A stretch of DNA of 36,511 nucleotides from Pseudomonas viridiflava (lineage in GTDB: Bacteria; Pseudomonadota; Gammaproteobacteria; Pseudomonadales; Pseudomonadaceae), in contig NZ_LKEH01000014.1 in the NCBI RefSeq assembly GCF_001642795.1, forward strand, positions 1 through 36,511, in the 5' to 3' direction. This document shows positions 1-7,063 of this stretch, one piece after another. The translations under genes and the position numbers were made by a program. The stretch's first letter is position 1; every line of letters starts with the position of its first letter. Below the pieces are notes generated by a model that was not told the DNA's origin, ran no database searches, and saw only the letters and a list, made by a program, of their open reading frames with translations.

Positions 1-407
1 CCGATGATGGATTGGACCGATAGGTCAAATTTAGCCAATATCTACGGGGTTTGGCCAATGTCAGCCTTCTAATGTAGCATTTTTGTCACAGACTCCATCA
101 CCTTGCCTGGTGGCCTCTCGGCCCCAGATATGAATCTGAGTTGACGCCTGTTCAAGATTCAGCAGCGCTCTTTGAGAGCTAATTGAGTGACGTGCAAGTT
201 CACTTTGACAAGTCTGTGGATTTTTATATCAAGAAGATGTGAGACAAAAAAGTACTGTTGCTGAGGGATAAGTTAATGTGCTATAAGGCGAGGATGGCAA
301 TCTGATATCTTGCTTGTCCAATAAATCTGGACATCTGCCGTTGCTTAACTCCGCTCATGGAGTTTGCTCTACAAAAGCTTGTCTAATCTCATGACCAAGG
401 AAAGATC
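1..407. other. Left-edge non-coding region and STAND gene leader
   Basis: I see no convincing gene, tRNA or integrase fragment in this AT-rich stretch. It ends in the leader of the gene starting at 408. A short hairpin lies at 347-364 (arms AACTCC and GGAGTT, six-base loop), and a good ribosome binding site AAGGA is at 397-401, six bases before the ATG. The hairpin may affect leader structure, but it has no T-run and is not a clear terminator. Confidence 0.6.
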
Positions 408-2936
408 ATGAACTTAACAGAAATAAAAAAAGAAATTTATAGAAAAATTCAGGCTGGTAATCTCTCTGCGGACGTACTTCAACTACTCATGCCAAGCTCC
501 ATTCCGGTGCCGGTTGAGTGTGAGTTATGGGATTATAAAGAAATTTATGAGGATAGCGCTCATGATTACTCTAAAACTGCACGGACAATTGCAAGTTTTT
601 ATAATACATATGGCGGCTATATAGTTTATGGTGTCAGGGAGATAGAAAAAGATCGGCGATTCGAGCTTGCTGGGGTTGAGCCTAATAGGTTGGACGTTCA
701 GAAGCTTAAAGGGCAACTCGATAAGTTCTTTGGCACTCGTCTTGATATCAGTGTCGTCGAAATTCCTTACGGGCAGCCTGCTGTTTTAATTGGCTTGCTT
801 CATGTGCCTAAAAGGCCCGAAAAAAAACACACTATATCCGCTAATAAAAGAGCGGATGATGCAAGAAACAAACAAATTTTCAGCGAGGGTGCGACTCTGT
901 ATAGAGCTGGGGATGAGTGTAAGCAAGCAGTTACTCATTCCGATTTCGAATTCCTTACAAGTAGTCGTGATTGGCTTGCGCTTCTTGAGGGGCGATTTGT
1001 AAAGAAAATAAACCTGCTTGACCATAATTTACCTGATCGCAATTTCGTCTGCCCTAATTTTGTAGGCCGTGTTGAAATTATACAAAAGCTGTGGGCCTGG
1101 CTGTCTGATGAATTTCAGTATGCAAAAGTTTTAGCAGGTGAAGGGGGGAAGGGTAAGACCTCGATAGCATATGAATTTTGCCAGTTGATCGCTTCAACCG
1201 GTGCTCCACTCTTCGATCAGATCATATGGTTGACTGCTAAAACCCAGCAGTTTAAAGCTCGTATTGATGGGTTTATCGGTACTCCAGAAACTCACTATTA
1301 TGACCTTGAATCACTCCTGATGGCTATATGCCAGAAAACTGGTACATTAGATTCGGAGCTAGAAGATGTCTCAATCAACCAGCTTAAGAGAATTGCTAGG
1401 TTAAACCTACAGGCTTACCCTTCGTTTATTGTAGTTGATGATGTGGATTCTGCCGACGTAGACGAACAAAAAAGAATTATGGAAACCGCGCGCGAGATTG
1501 GAGGAAGTAACTCTAAAATTCTGTTAACCACTCGATCTAACGTCAGCTACTCTTCTGATACTGCCATTGAGGTTCCAGGTCTTTCTGGTGAGGAGTATCT
1601 ACATTATATAGATGAGTTAAAGTCGTCTATGGGGTTCGACGCGATCACATCGAAATCCATAAGGAAACTTGAGGAGGCATCAGAAGGGTCACCGTTGTTT
1701 ACTGAGTCTATTCTTCGTTTATGCCGAGTAGGATATTCAATAGATAATGCTATAGCGGAGTGGCAAGGCAAAAAAGGGGAGGCTGTAAGAAGCGCTGCAC
1801 TTCGTCGTGAAATACACTTGTTGAGTCCGGAAGCTAGAAAAGTCTTGCTGACCATTTCGTTTGTAGGGTCATGTTCTTTGGCTGAGCTTAGACACTACAC
1901 TGAGATGGAGCAATTGCTGATAGATGATGCTATATTAGAACTGGGTAGATTATTCCTTTTACAGTCTGCTTCATTTATCGAGTCAGAACCCCGTTTCAAA
2001 TGCTCCCAATCAATAGTTAATTTGACTATCTCACTCAAGGACGAAATTGTAGTCAATGCTGATCGCTATTTGGGGTACTTGAAGGGTAGAGCGCAAGCTT
2101 TGAAGGCAAATACCTCTCAAAATACTCAAATCGCTGTTGGTGAAGCAATCCGTCAGTCGTTGGCGCTTCTCAAGGCGAATGATTTTCCAAACGCTCGTGC
2201 GACCATAAAGTCATTGTTAAGGAAGCAGCAGTATAAAAATAATCCTGATCTGTTGTTAGCGCTGGCTCAGATTGATTCTTTTGATCCTAGTGCGGAAATC
2301 AACTCCGTGCGAAGTGCTTTCAAAGATGCGTACCTCCACGGTCAGCGAAAAGAACTTCTATTTGATCTGTGGTTTCAGGTTGAGGCCCGGGTTGGCAACA
2401 GGTCAGAACTCGTTGATGTTTGTCGACTGGCTATTGTCGACGGAAGGCTGAATAGCTCCAAGTGGCTAAGACGATCGGCAGAAGCTAAGCTATTACTCTC
2501 TTACTCAGTCGGTTCGCCATCTAGGCAGTTAGAGATATTGCTCGGGGCTTACGATGACGTATCGAAAGCGATTCGAAAGACACATGGTGCACTTAAGCAT
2601 GAATTGAAAGAGTTGTCGGTCAGTATTCTTGATTGTCTCTGGAAAGTCTGTTACGAGTTGCGCGAGGACTTCACTGGTTTGAAAGCTATGCAGAAAGCTA
2701 TAAAAGCAGGGGATATTCGGAGTGTGAACTATTATAGGCTTGCAGAAGCTGCTAATTTGATTTATTTAAACTACACGGCACAGGGGGTGACCGCTCGTCG
2801 CAAGAAGGAGCTCTCCGTATCTTATACTGAAAGCTGTAGTATTTTGATTGATATTCTTGAAGGTCTAGATGAGTCGAGAGCCGACGTAGTAACAAGCCTG
2901 GATCAAGCCGTAAAAAAACTAAAATCGGTTTCTTAG
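408..2936 (+). CDS. AlbA/Schlafen-like domain fused to a STAND NTPase (candidate phage defence)
   Basis: An 842-aa multidomain protein. Residues about 36-180 look like a Schlafen/AlbA_2-type domain, with FYNTYGGYIVYGV at 64-76, typical of the AlbA_2 core strand. A STAND/NB-ARC-like ATPase follows: Walker A GEGGKGKT at 244-251, Walker B FIVVDDVD near 340-347, a sensor-like KILLTTRS near 370-377 and a GSP motif near 427. The last 300 or so residues are helical and TPR-like. In this class the helical part senses a trigger and ATP-driven oligomerisation activates the N-terminal effector. The start is supported by AAGGA six bases upstream. Base composition is clearly AT-richer than the phage structural genes, suggesting separate acquisition. 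It stands alone at the phage edge on its own leader. Domain reading is by eye; an anti-phage role is inferred from architecture and location. A regulatory role is the alternative. Confidence 0.75.
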   Translation: MNLTEIKKEIYRKIQAGNLSADVLQLLMPSSIPVPVECELWDYKEIYEDSAHDYSKTARTIASFYNTYGGYIVYGVREIEKDRRFELAGVEPNRLDVQKLKGQLDKFFGTRLDISVVEIPYGQPAVLIGLLHVPKRPEKKHTISANKRADDARNKQIFSEGATLYRAGDECKQAVTHSDFEFLTSSRDWLALLEGRFVKKINLLDHNLPDRNFVCPNFVGRVEIIQKLWAWLSDEFQYAKVLAGEGGKGKTSIAYEFCQLIASTGAPLFDQIIWLTAKTQQFKARIDGFIGTPETHYYDLESLLMAICQKTGTLDSELEDVSINQLKRIARLNLQAYPSFIVVDDVDSADVDEQKRIMETAREIGGSNSKILLTTRSNVSYSSDTAIEVPGLSGEEYLHYIDELKSSMGFDAITSKSIRKLEEASEGSPLFTESILRLCRVGYSIDNAIAEWQGKKGEAVRSAALRREIHLLSPEARKVLLTISFVGSCSLAELRHYTEMEQLLIDDAILELGRLFLLQSASFIESEPRFKCSQSIVNLTISLKDEIVVNADRYLGYLKGRAQALKANTSQNTQIAVGEAIRQSLALLKANDFPNARATIKSLLRKQQYKNNPDLLLALAQIDSFDPSAEINSVRSAFKDAYLHGQRKELLFDLWFQVEARVGNRSELVDVCRLAIVDGRLNSSKWLRRSAEAKLLLSYSVGSPSRQLEILLGAYDDVSKAIRKTHGALKHELKELSVSILDCLWKVCYELREDFTGLKAMQKAIKAGDIRSVNYYRLAEAANLIYLNYTAQGVTARRKKELSVSYTESCSILIDILEGLDESRADVVTSLDQAVKKLKSVS

Positions 2937-2971
2937 ATTTTAATCTGTAACTTCACTCGGTTGCTAACGTC

Positions 2972-3010
2972 GCGGAGCTTGCTTGTTGGTTCTCACAAGG
3001 CAAGCTCCGC
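2972..3010. repeat. Long perfect inverted repeat after the STAND gene
   Basis: Two 11-base arms, GCGGAGCTTGC at 2972-2982 and its exact complement at 3000-3010, enclose a 17-base loop. It lies between the convergent 3' ends of the STAND gene and prtN. Neither strand has a T-run next to it, so it is not a standard intrinsic terminator. It may protect mRNA ends or act with Rho, or be a relic of the insertion that brought the AT-rich gene. Confidence 0.6.
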
Positions 3011-3065
3011 TAAGTAGCCAAAGTTATGTCGTGTGGGGTTGATTTCAGGCGCTGTAAAAATTTTC

Positions 3066-3335
3066 CTACGCTGCCCTTCCCATTAGCTTGTTTTGTTCGT
3101 TCATGGCTTTAGCTCTCTGCTCGTCTATATAGGTGGCTAAGTCGCGTATATGAATTCCTAGTGCTGCTTTTTGACTGTCAGCTCCTAATCGAACGATTGG
3201 GATATCAATCTCTCCGAGTAAGCATTTCCGTTTAAACTTCTCAACTGTTAAGCGCATATAATCTGCGCATATGCGATCCAGTGGTATGACTGCTTGACCT
3301 TCGTATTGTGCCAAGAGCAAGAATAGTGTGTTCAT
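3066..3335 (-). CDS. prtN: PrtN-family transcriptional activator (pyocin activator)
   Basis: An 89-aa protein with the PrtN family pattern: an N-terminal MNTLFLLLAQY, a central VIPLDRICADY, a VEKFKRKCLLGEIDIPIVRL core and a C-terminal HIRDLATYIDEQRAKA helix. In P. aeruginosa, PrtN switches on pyocin and lysis genes after RecA-triggered loss of PrtR; here it would be an early activator expressed after repressor cleavage. It is the last gene of the leftward early operon, 163 bases beyond the preceding gene, so it may also have its own promoter. Its ribosome binding site is weak and A-rich. A second, more divergent family member lies in the same operon at 4532-4855. Confidence 0.85.
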   Translation of the reverse strand: MNTLFLLLAQYEGQAVIPLDRICADYMRLTVEKFKRKCLLGEIDIPIVRLGADSQKAALGIHIRDLATYIDEQRAKAMNEQNKLMGRAA

Positions 3336-3498
3336 TATCTTTTCTCGATTTACGTAGTTTATGGCGGATTTTTTATCTTAATAAACTGTTGTGCTGATCT
3401 TCTTAAATAATCTGATGGATTTCAACCTAGGATCTTAAAGGCTGGCTCATGATCTTTCTGAGATATGTTCAGCTCCCATAAGGCTCACTTGGGTTGGA

Positions 3499-4062
3499 TC
3501 AGACGCTCAGAGATCTTCGAAAGAGCTTTGCCCCCAGAGCAGGCTGCGCGCGCGGGCTATTCTGAGCAGTTAGCGTTACATCATGAGCGACTGGCTCGCG
3601 CACCTTTTCGTGAGGTATAGGCGCCCCGCCGGTGTTGCTGGGAATACCAGTAATGCCTGCTGGTGTGCAGCAGAAACTATTAGTTATTTGAATGCTGCTC
3701 CAACTGCAGTTGCGGCGTAAAGCGGCTTGAATAAGGAGCACGGTCTGTGGGCGATCACTAGGGCTTTCCTCCGATGCTTGATTACAAGTTGATTCATCAG
3801 GCGTCTGCGGCTTTGCGCATTTGACGTCATGCACATGAGCCTGGTCATTTTCTTCGACCAAATCGGCCAGCAGCAGCGCGTTTTCGGTCTCCTTACGCAA
3901 GGCGCGTAAGACGTCAGGTCCGATCATCAACCTCAGTTGATTGTGCAGCTCTTTGTTAAAGCGAGCCGTAGCGCGTAATTCGGCAATGGCTTTGGTGTGC
4001 TGCTGGTGCAGGTCGCCAGCAGCTTGCGGGCTGAGCCGCAGCATAGGGATAGGCCAATTCAT
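3499..4062 (-). CDS. Hypothetical early phage protein
   Basis: A 187-aa protein I cannot assign. Residues 1-75 are rich in helix formers (LHQQHTKAIAELRATARFNKELHNQL, then a conserved-looking IGPDVLRALRKE), resembling small early proteins of Pseudomonas prophages. The rest, from about residue 85, is of low complexity and rich in Ser, Thr, Pro and Gln, and looks disordered or degraded. The start codon overlaps the end of the next gene upstream (4059-4481) by four bases, with GGTGA just before it, so the two are translationally coupled. Confidence 0.65.
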   Translation of the reverse strand: MNWPIPMLRLSPQAAGDLHQQHTKAIAELRATARFNKELHNQLRLMIGPDVLRALRKETENALLLADLVEENDQAHVHDVKCAKPQTPDESTCNQASEESPSDRPQTVLLIQAALRRNCSWSSIQITNSFCCTPAGITGIPSNTGGAPIPHEKVREPVAHDVTLTAQNSPRAQPALGAKLFRRSLSV

Positions 4063-4481
4063 GCTGCGTTCACCTGTTGGTCTGATACGCCGAGCGCTTC
4101 AGCCATTTGCAACGCCTGCTGCCGGAGCGCCAGACAATCGCGTTCCAGCTTTTTGCCGGTACGAAACGCGCTGAAAGTCTCTGCAGCGATTCTCAGTTTC
4201 TCGGCTATATCGTTCAGCGCGTCTCGTTCTTGCGCACCAAACGCCATACCTCGCTGGAGGTTTTCGCAGCGTCGTGCCAATTGCGCATTTTCTGTGCGGA
4301 TCAGCCTCAATGATGCTTCAAGCTCATGGATCGCCAGAACGTCATGTTCGCGCGGTACTTGTTCGCCGTTCGTGATACCCACTTTGATGCCGTCGCTGCG
4401 GCCTATCATGTAGCCAAACCACAAAAGCAGGCCGGCTGAAATGATGAGTCCGATCAATACGCAGATTTGAGTCGTAGTCAT
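4059..4481 (-). CDS. Membrane-anchored coiled-coil early protein
   Basis: A 140-aa protein with one N-terminal transmembrane helix (ICVLIGLIISAGLLLWFGYMIG, residues about 6-27) followed by a charged, Leu-rich stretch predicted to form a coiled coil (about 50-120). The topology suggests an inner-membrane anchor with a cytoplasmic rod. It sits in the leftward early operon, 50 bases after the PrtN-like gene and overlapping the next gene by four bases. Early membrane proteins of this kind are sometimes exclusion or lysis-timing factors, but nothing here decides that. Function unknown. Confidence 0.65.
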   Translation of the reverse strand: MTTTQICVLIGLIISAGLLLWFGYMIGRSDGIKVGITNGEQVPREHDVLAIHELEASLRLIRTENAQLARRCENLQRGMAFGAQERDALNDIAEKLRIAAETFSAFRTGKKLERDCLALRQQALQMAEALGVSDQQVNAA

Positions 4482-4531
4482 GTGGTGTGCTCCTAGTAAG
4501 ATTGCTCGGCTGGTGGTGGCAGCCGTTTTGG

Positions 4532-4855
4532 TTATGTCAGTGAGTCGGATTCAGTTTGAGAATTGCCCATCTCTTCATCGGCCTTGTATGCACGGATGTC
4601 GATCAGAGCTGCGACGTGTCGAATGTGCGCGAACTTCGGTGCTTTGCGGCTCGTGTCCAAGGTGGTGATCGGGAGCGGGATCCGCCCGTTCTCAATCTCT
4701 GCAACAAACGACCGTTCGTTGAGGTTTCGGAAGTACTGCTCGCGCAGTTTGTCTAGGGGGATGAGTACATCTCCGAAGGTCCGATACAGCAGCTCAACGG
4801 TGGCCGCTTCCGGTGCTGGCATCAGACGTAGCGGATTTTGGCTATGGTCCTTCAT
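4532..4855 (-). CDS. Second PrtN-like regulator (divergent paralog)
   Basis: A 107-aa protein aligning by eye with the PrtN at 3066-3335: VELLYRTFGDVLIPLDKLREQY matches its N-terminal motif, followed by an ERSFVAEIENGRIPLPITTL core and HIRHVAALIDIRAYKADEEM as the C-terminal helix. It has about 18 extra residues at the N terminus. Its ATG overlaps the stop of the upstream gene (4852-5226) by four bases, so it is coupled. Having two PrtN-like proteins in one operon suggests they act on different targets, or that one tempers the other. Family assignment is fairly secure; the division of labour is inference. Confidence 0.75.
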   Translation of the reverse strand: MKDHSQNPLRLMPAPEAATVELLYRTFGDVLIPLDKLREQYFRNLNERSFVAEIENGRIPLPITTLDTSRKAPKFAHIRHVAALIDIRAYKADEEMGNSQTESDSLT

Positions 4856-5226
4856 GCAACAGCTTCTTTTGGTTGAGGAAGGTAGTCGTGGATGTCCATG
4901 AGGGCTTCCTGTGCGGTCTCTCCGCTCCCAAATACGTAGCCTCCGTCAGAGCTTCGCATCGTGAGGGAGAGGGGAATCCGATATCCAGAAGTAGGATGTA
5001 GTTCAAGCGTGACGTGGGCTTCGACCATTTGAAGTTCGCAGGCCAAAAGCTTAGTGATGGCGAGCAACTTGATTTGTTCCTGCTGCAATGGCCCGGCCAC
5101 AACAGCTTCAAGAAGTGCGGCTGCGTTAATGTCAGCAACAACAGTGGCAATCTCGTTCAGGGTGCGCTGTTCTGGCGGAATGCGCAGCAATTCACTCAGT
5201 AGACGGTCAATCGCTTCTTGGTTCAT
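4852..5226 (-). CDS. Hypothetical early phage protein
   Basis: A 124-aa acidic protein. The first 60 residues are helical (LLSELLRIPPEQRTLNEIATVVADINAAALLEAVVAG); the second half appears to be beta-rich, with HVTLELHPTSGYRIPLSLTMRSSDGGYVFGSGET, ending in a short helix. I do not recognise the family. The start overlaps the 57-aa gene upstream by 20 bases, and the stop overlaps the start of the PrtN-like gene by four, making it a tightly packed member of the leftward operon. Confidence 0.65.
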   Translation of the reverse strand: MNQEAIDRLLSELLRIPPEQRTLNEIATVVADINAAALLEAVVAGPLQQEQIKLLAITKLLACELQMVEAHVTLELHPTSGYRIPLSLTMRSSDGGYVFGSGETAQEALMDIHDYLPQPKEAVA

Positions 5227-5380
5227 TCGGTTTTCTCCGCTTGGGGTGGTTCCAGCTATTCAGGCAGTGCCGTTTGGTGAGCTCGCGCAGGTGTTCAGGA
5301 ACCTCAAGCAGCGCTGCATTGCGTTCCTCCCGCGTATGCAGCGCGACGATCTGGCGAGCGTACTCCCTAGGCCACGTCAC
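5207..5380 (-). CDS. Small early protein, 57 aa, GTG start
   Basis: A 57-residue frame filling the otherwise empty space between two operon genes. It starts VTWPREYARQIVALHTREER and continues with NAALLEVPEHLRELTKRH, a basic two-helix protein of a type common in Pseudomonas early operons (WPREYA, then a Val-Pro-x-His-Leu-Arg motif). The GTG lies inside the last codons of the KilAC gene (14-base overlap) with no strong ribosome binding site, so it depends on coupling. The 3' end overlaps the start of the next gene by 20 bases. Function unknown; it may bind nucleic acid or a partner protein. It is easily missed because of its length. Confidence 0.6.
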   Translation of the reverse strand: MTWPREYARQIVALHTREERNAALLEVPEHLRELTKRHCLNSWNHPKRRKPNEPRSD

Positions 5381-5651
5381 GTTTGTCGGCCGGTATTTCA
5401 GGCGCCGCCAGCCCCAGTTGTTCGGCGAGCCAGCGCATGCCGGGCTGCTTTATCCTGGTTGACTGGCTGTACTGCATGCCCAACTGGTGATGGAACCAGC
5501 TGCTGTCCTTAACGCGCATGTACTCGCGGTCCCGCGTGGGGTAGGCGGGAAGGTTTCGTTCATTGAGCAGCGCTTTTTCCCTCATCAGGGCGATGAGCTT
5601 GGGTCTGCTGACGCCAAGTTGTTTTGCGGTCTGAGCCAAGGTGCGTTCCAT
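5367..5651 (-). CDS. Stand-alone KilAC (antirepressor C-terminal) domain protein
   Basis: A 94-aa protein matching the phage antirepressor KilAC domain: LAQTAKQLGVSRPKLIALMREKALL is the helix-turn-helix-like first half, followed by PTRDREYMRVKDSSW and ending with TRIKQPGMRWLAEQLGL. Usually this domain is the C-terminal half of longer antirepressors joined to a BRO or Ant domain; here it is alone. In the leftward early operon it could modulate the repressor or bind DNA to favour lytic growth. Domain identity is fairly strong; function is inferred. Confidence 0.75.
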   Translation of the reverse strand: MERTLAQTAKQLGVSRPKLIALMREKALLNERNLPAYPTRDREYMRVKDSSWFHHQLGMQYSQSTRIKQPGMRWLAEQLGLAAPEIPADKRDVA

Positions 5652-5659
5652 GCCTGCTC

Positions 5660-6235
5660 CTACGCCGCTTGCATCGCGGGAATCGCAATGCTGGCAAGGT
5701 GATTGATGGATTCAACGACCTTTTCATGGATTTCGGCATCTGGGCCAGAGAGCGTGAAGCACTTGGTCCGAGGCTGCCTTACTCCGATAGTCATAAGTGT
5801 TGTAGCTGCTGTCCGGGTTCTGTTGCGATGAATCGAGACATGAATCGGCTGCTCAAGGCCAACGTCCAGGCTGAGCATGCCGCCCCGGCATACCAGATCG
5901 AAAACTTGCAGACTCAGTTGCTCGTCAAGAACGCTGTATTTCCCATTGATACGCTTCGCTGCGGATGTGCCTAGATCGAGCGGGCCGTTGGCTATTTCTT
6001 CGATGAAAGCTGCCAGCTTGAGATGCATAGTCGGGGTGTTTGGCAGCGTGAGGCAGTGGCGTTGGTTGCCTACCTCTAGCCTGAACTGCGTTTCTACCGA
6101 GGTGTGTTCGACTTTGAGGCGAAAGGGCAGGGAGCCACTCTTTGCGGAGCGAATGGTGTGGTTGAACGTTTCCGTCAGCTTGGCTTGCGCTTTGAGCAAA
6201 GAAAGTGTCTTTGCGTCGAGTTTGTACCTGCTCAT
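5660..6235 (-). CDS. Hypothetical early phage protein
   Basis: A 191-aa protein without a recognisable domain. It has a basic, helical N terminus (residues 1-35) and then alternating strands and short helices (RLKVEHTSVETQFRLEVG, LSLQVFDLVCRGGMLSLDVGLEQPIHVSIHR). Its ATG overlaps the stop of the 58-aa gene upstream (6232-6408) in an ATGA arrangement, and eight bases separate its stop from the KilAC gene. It is the second gene of the leftward operon. Function unknown. Confidence 0.65.
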   Translation of the reverse strand: MSRYKLDAKTLSLLKAQAKLTETFNHTIRSAKSGSLPFRLKVEHTSVETQFRLEVGNQRHCLTLPNTPTMHLKLAAFIEEIANGPLDLGTSAAKRINGKYSVLDEQLSLQVFDLVCRGGMLSLDVGLEQPIHVSIHRNRTRTAATTLMTIGVRQPRTKCFTLSGPDAEIHEKVVESINHLASIAIPAMQAA

Positions 6236-6408
6236 GCTGCCCGCCCTCCGCCATTTGGATCAAATGGGGCGGGGATGGCGCGCGCAGGCCGCTTGGGTTT
6301 GCTGGTGATGAAGGTGCAGCCGGTCACAATTGCTAGGTGACGAACCTCGAAGACACGCAGTGGGTCAATAACCTTTGGGTGGACATGCAGGGTTGCCTTG
6401 GTGTGCAT
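6232..6408 (-). CDS. Small first gene of the leftward early operon, 58 aa
   Basis: A 58-aa basic protein starting MHTKATLHVHPKVIDPLRVF, with a central REVRH-like segment and a Pro/Ala-rich tail ending NGGGRAA. GAGG lies seven bases before the ATG, and the stop overlaps the next start (ATGA), so it is a real coupled first gene. It is directly downstream of the operator-covered promoter at 6444-6472, so it is the first protein made from the left early promoter. The family is unknown to me. Confidence 0.6.
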   Translation of the reverse strand: MHTKATLHVHPKVIDPLRVFEVRHLAIVTGCTFITSKPKRPARAIPAPFDPNGGGRAA

Positions 6409-6443
6409 GATTTTGCCTCGCTCTGTGGTGGAAGAGTGAGATA

Positions 6444-6472
6444 AATATCAACCAGTGGTTGAGATTAGTCAA
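6444..6472 (-). promoter_or_regulatory. Left early promoter (PL-like)
   Basis: On the reverse strand, TTGACT (6467-6472) and GATATT (6444-6449) are separated by 17 bases. This is a good sigma-70 layout 36 bases before the first gene of the leftward operon. Two repressor-operator candidates overlap the -35 and the spacer/-10, as expected for a lysogeny-repressed promoter. Confidence 0.65.
6448..6462. promoter_or_regulatory. Operator candidate OL1
   Basis: TCAACCAGTGGTTGA is a palindrome with a single central base. It overlaps the spacer and -10 of the left early promoter. The same half-sites (TCAAC, GTTGA) with a five-base centre recur at 8172-8186 and 8229-8243 beside the repressor gene, so it is probably a binding site for the S24 repressor. 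Confidence 0.7.
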
Positions 6473-6483
6473 TAGTTGGTTGA
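6469..6483. promoter_or_regulatory. Operator candidate OL2
   Basis: TCAATAGTTGGTTGA starts 21 bases after OL1, two helical turns on the same face, and covers the -35 of the left early promoter. One half-site deviates (TCAAT), so it may be a weaker, cooperatively filled site. Confidence 0.6.
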
Positions 6484-6613
6484 TTTGTTTCGCGGTGCCC
6501 TAACGCAACCGTCTCCCTTTGCGGTGTTGGAAATTTTCCTTGAGTCACGCTTCGGAAATCATCAAGATGAACGTGAAAAACGTTGCGAGATGCCACAGTT
6601 CAGGAGATGGGGA

Positions 6614-7063
6614 ATGACATGGAAAGACTGGGTAGATTTAGTAAGCTTTGTTGCAAATGTTTTTTCTACAATAGCATCTGGTATCGCAATAGGTATTTTT
6701 GTATTTAAGCGCAAAGAAATTGTGTCAGCATTCTCTTTATTGTTTGGGTATTCTCACCAGCTTACTCTTTCGGAAATCAAAGAGAAGTTAGAGCTTCTTA
6801 ATAACTTTAATGCCGCTGAGTCTGGTAATGCTCAGACAATATTGAACATTTTTCACGATCTATTAGGGCAGATTCGAGGTAATGATAAGCTTATAATTTT
6901 GATGGATGTTCAAATCAAAAAGTTGGAAGCAATTTTCGAGTCTCCCGGAAAAGTGAAGCCCATCACTGAGGAGAAAAAGAGAGCGCTTATAAGTGAGCTT
7001 CGTGAGAAAGTCAGAAATCTCAATGTACAAAATATAGATGATATTTCAGGGAGTAGACCATGA
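6614..7063 (+). CDS. Small membrane protein of a rex-position gene pair
   Basis: The likely product is 149 aa, starting MTWKDWVDLVSF. This start was chosen because AGGAG lies seven bases upstream; the open frame goes back to 6476, but that start has no ribosome binding site and would overlap OL2. One transmembrane helix spans about residues 7-31 (ending IFVFKRK), followed by a cytoplasmic, Lys/Glu-rich helical tail (about 50-140) suited to coiled-coil pairing. It is AT-rich compared with its neighbours. It overlaps the next gene by four bases and is convergent with the repressor gene. In lambda the same place, between PL and cI, holds rexB-rexA, a membrane plus cytoplasmic exclusion pair. No sequence similarity to RexB is claimed; the role is inferred from position and topology. 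Confidence 0.7.
   Translation: MTWKDWVDLVSFVANVFSTIASGIAIGIFVFKRKEIVSAFSLLFGYSHQLTLSEIKEKLELLNNFNAAESGNAQTILNIFHDLLGQIRGNDKLIILMDVQIKKLEAIFESPGKVKPITEEKKRALISELREKVRNLNVQNIDDISGSRP

Noticed and set aside
1..65. Possible att-like similarity between the left edge (GCCAATATCT) and the right end (TTGGCTATAAGATG)
   Set aside because: Only short inverted partial matches, expected by chance; no direct repeat long enough to be an attachment site.
6476..6613. N-terminal 46-residue extension of the membrane protein gene
   Set aside because: It has no ribosome binding site and its start falls within the operator; AGGAG before ATG 6614 is a far better start.
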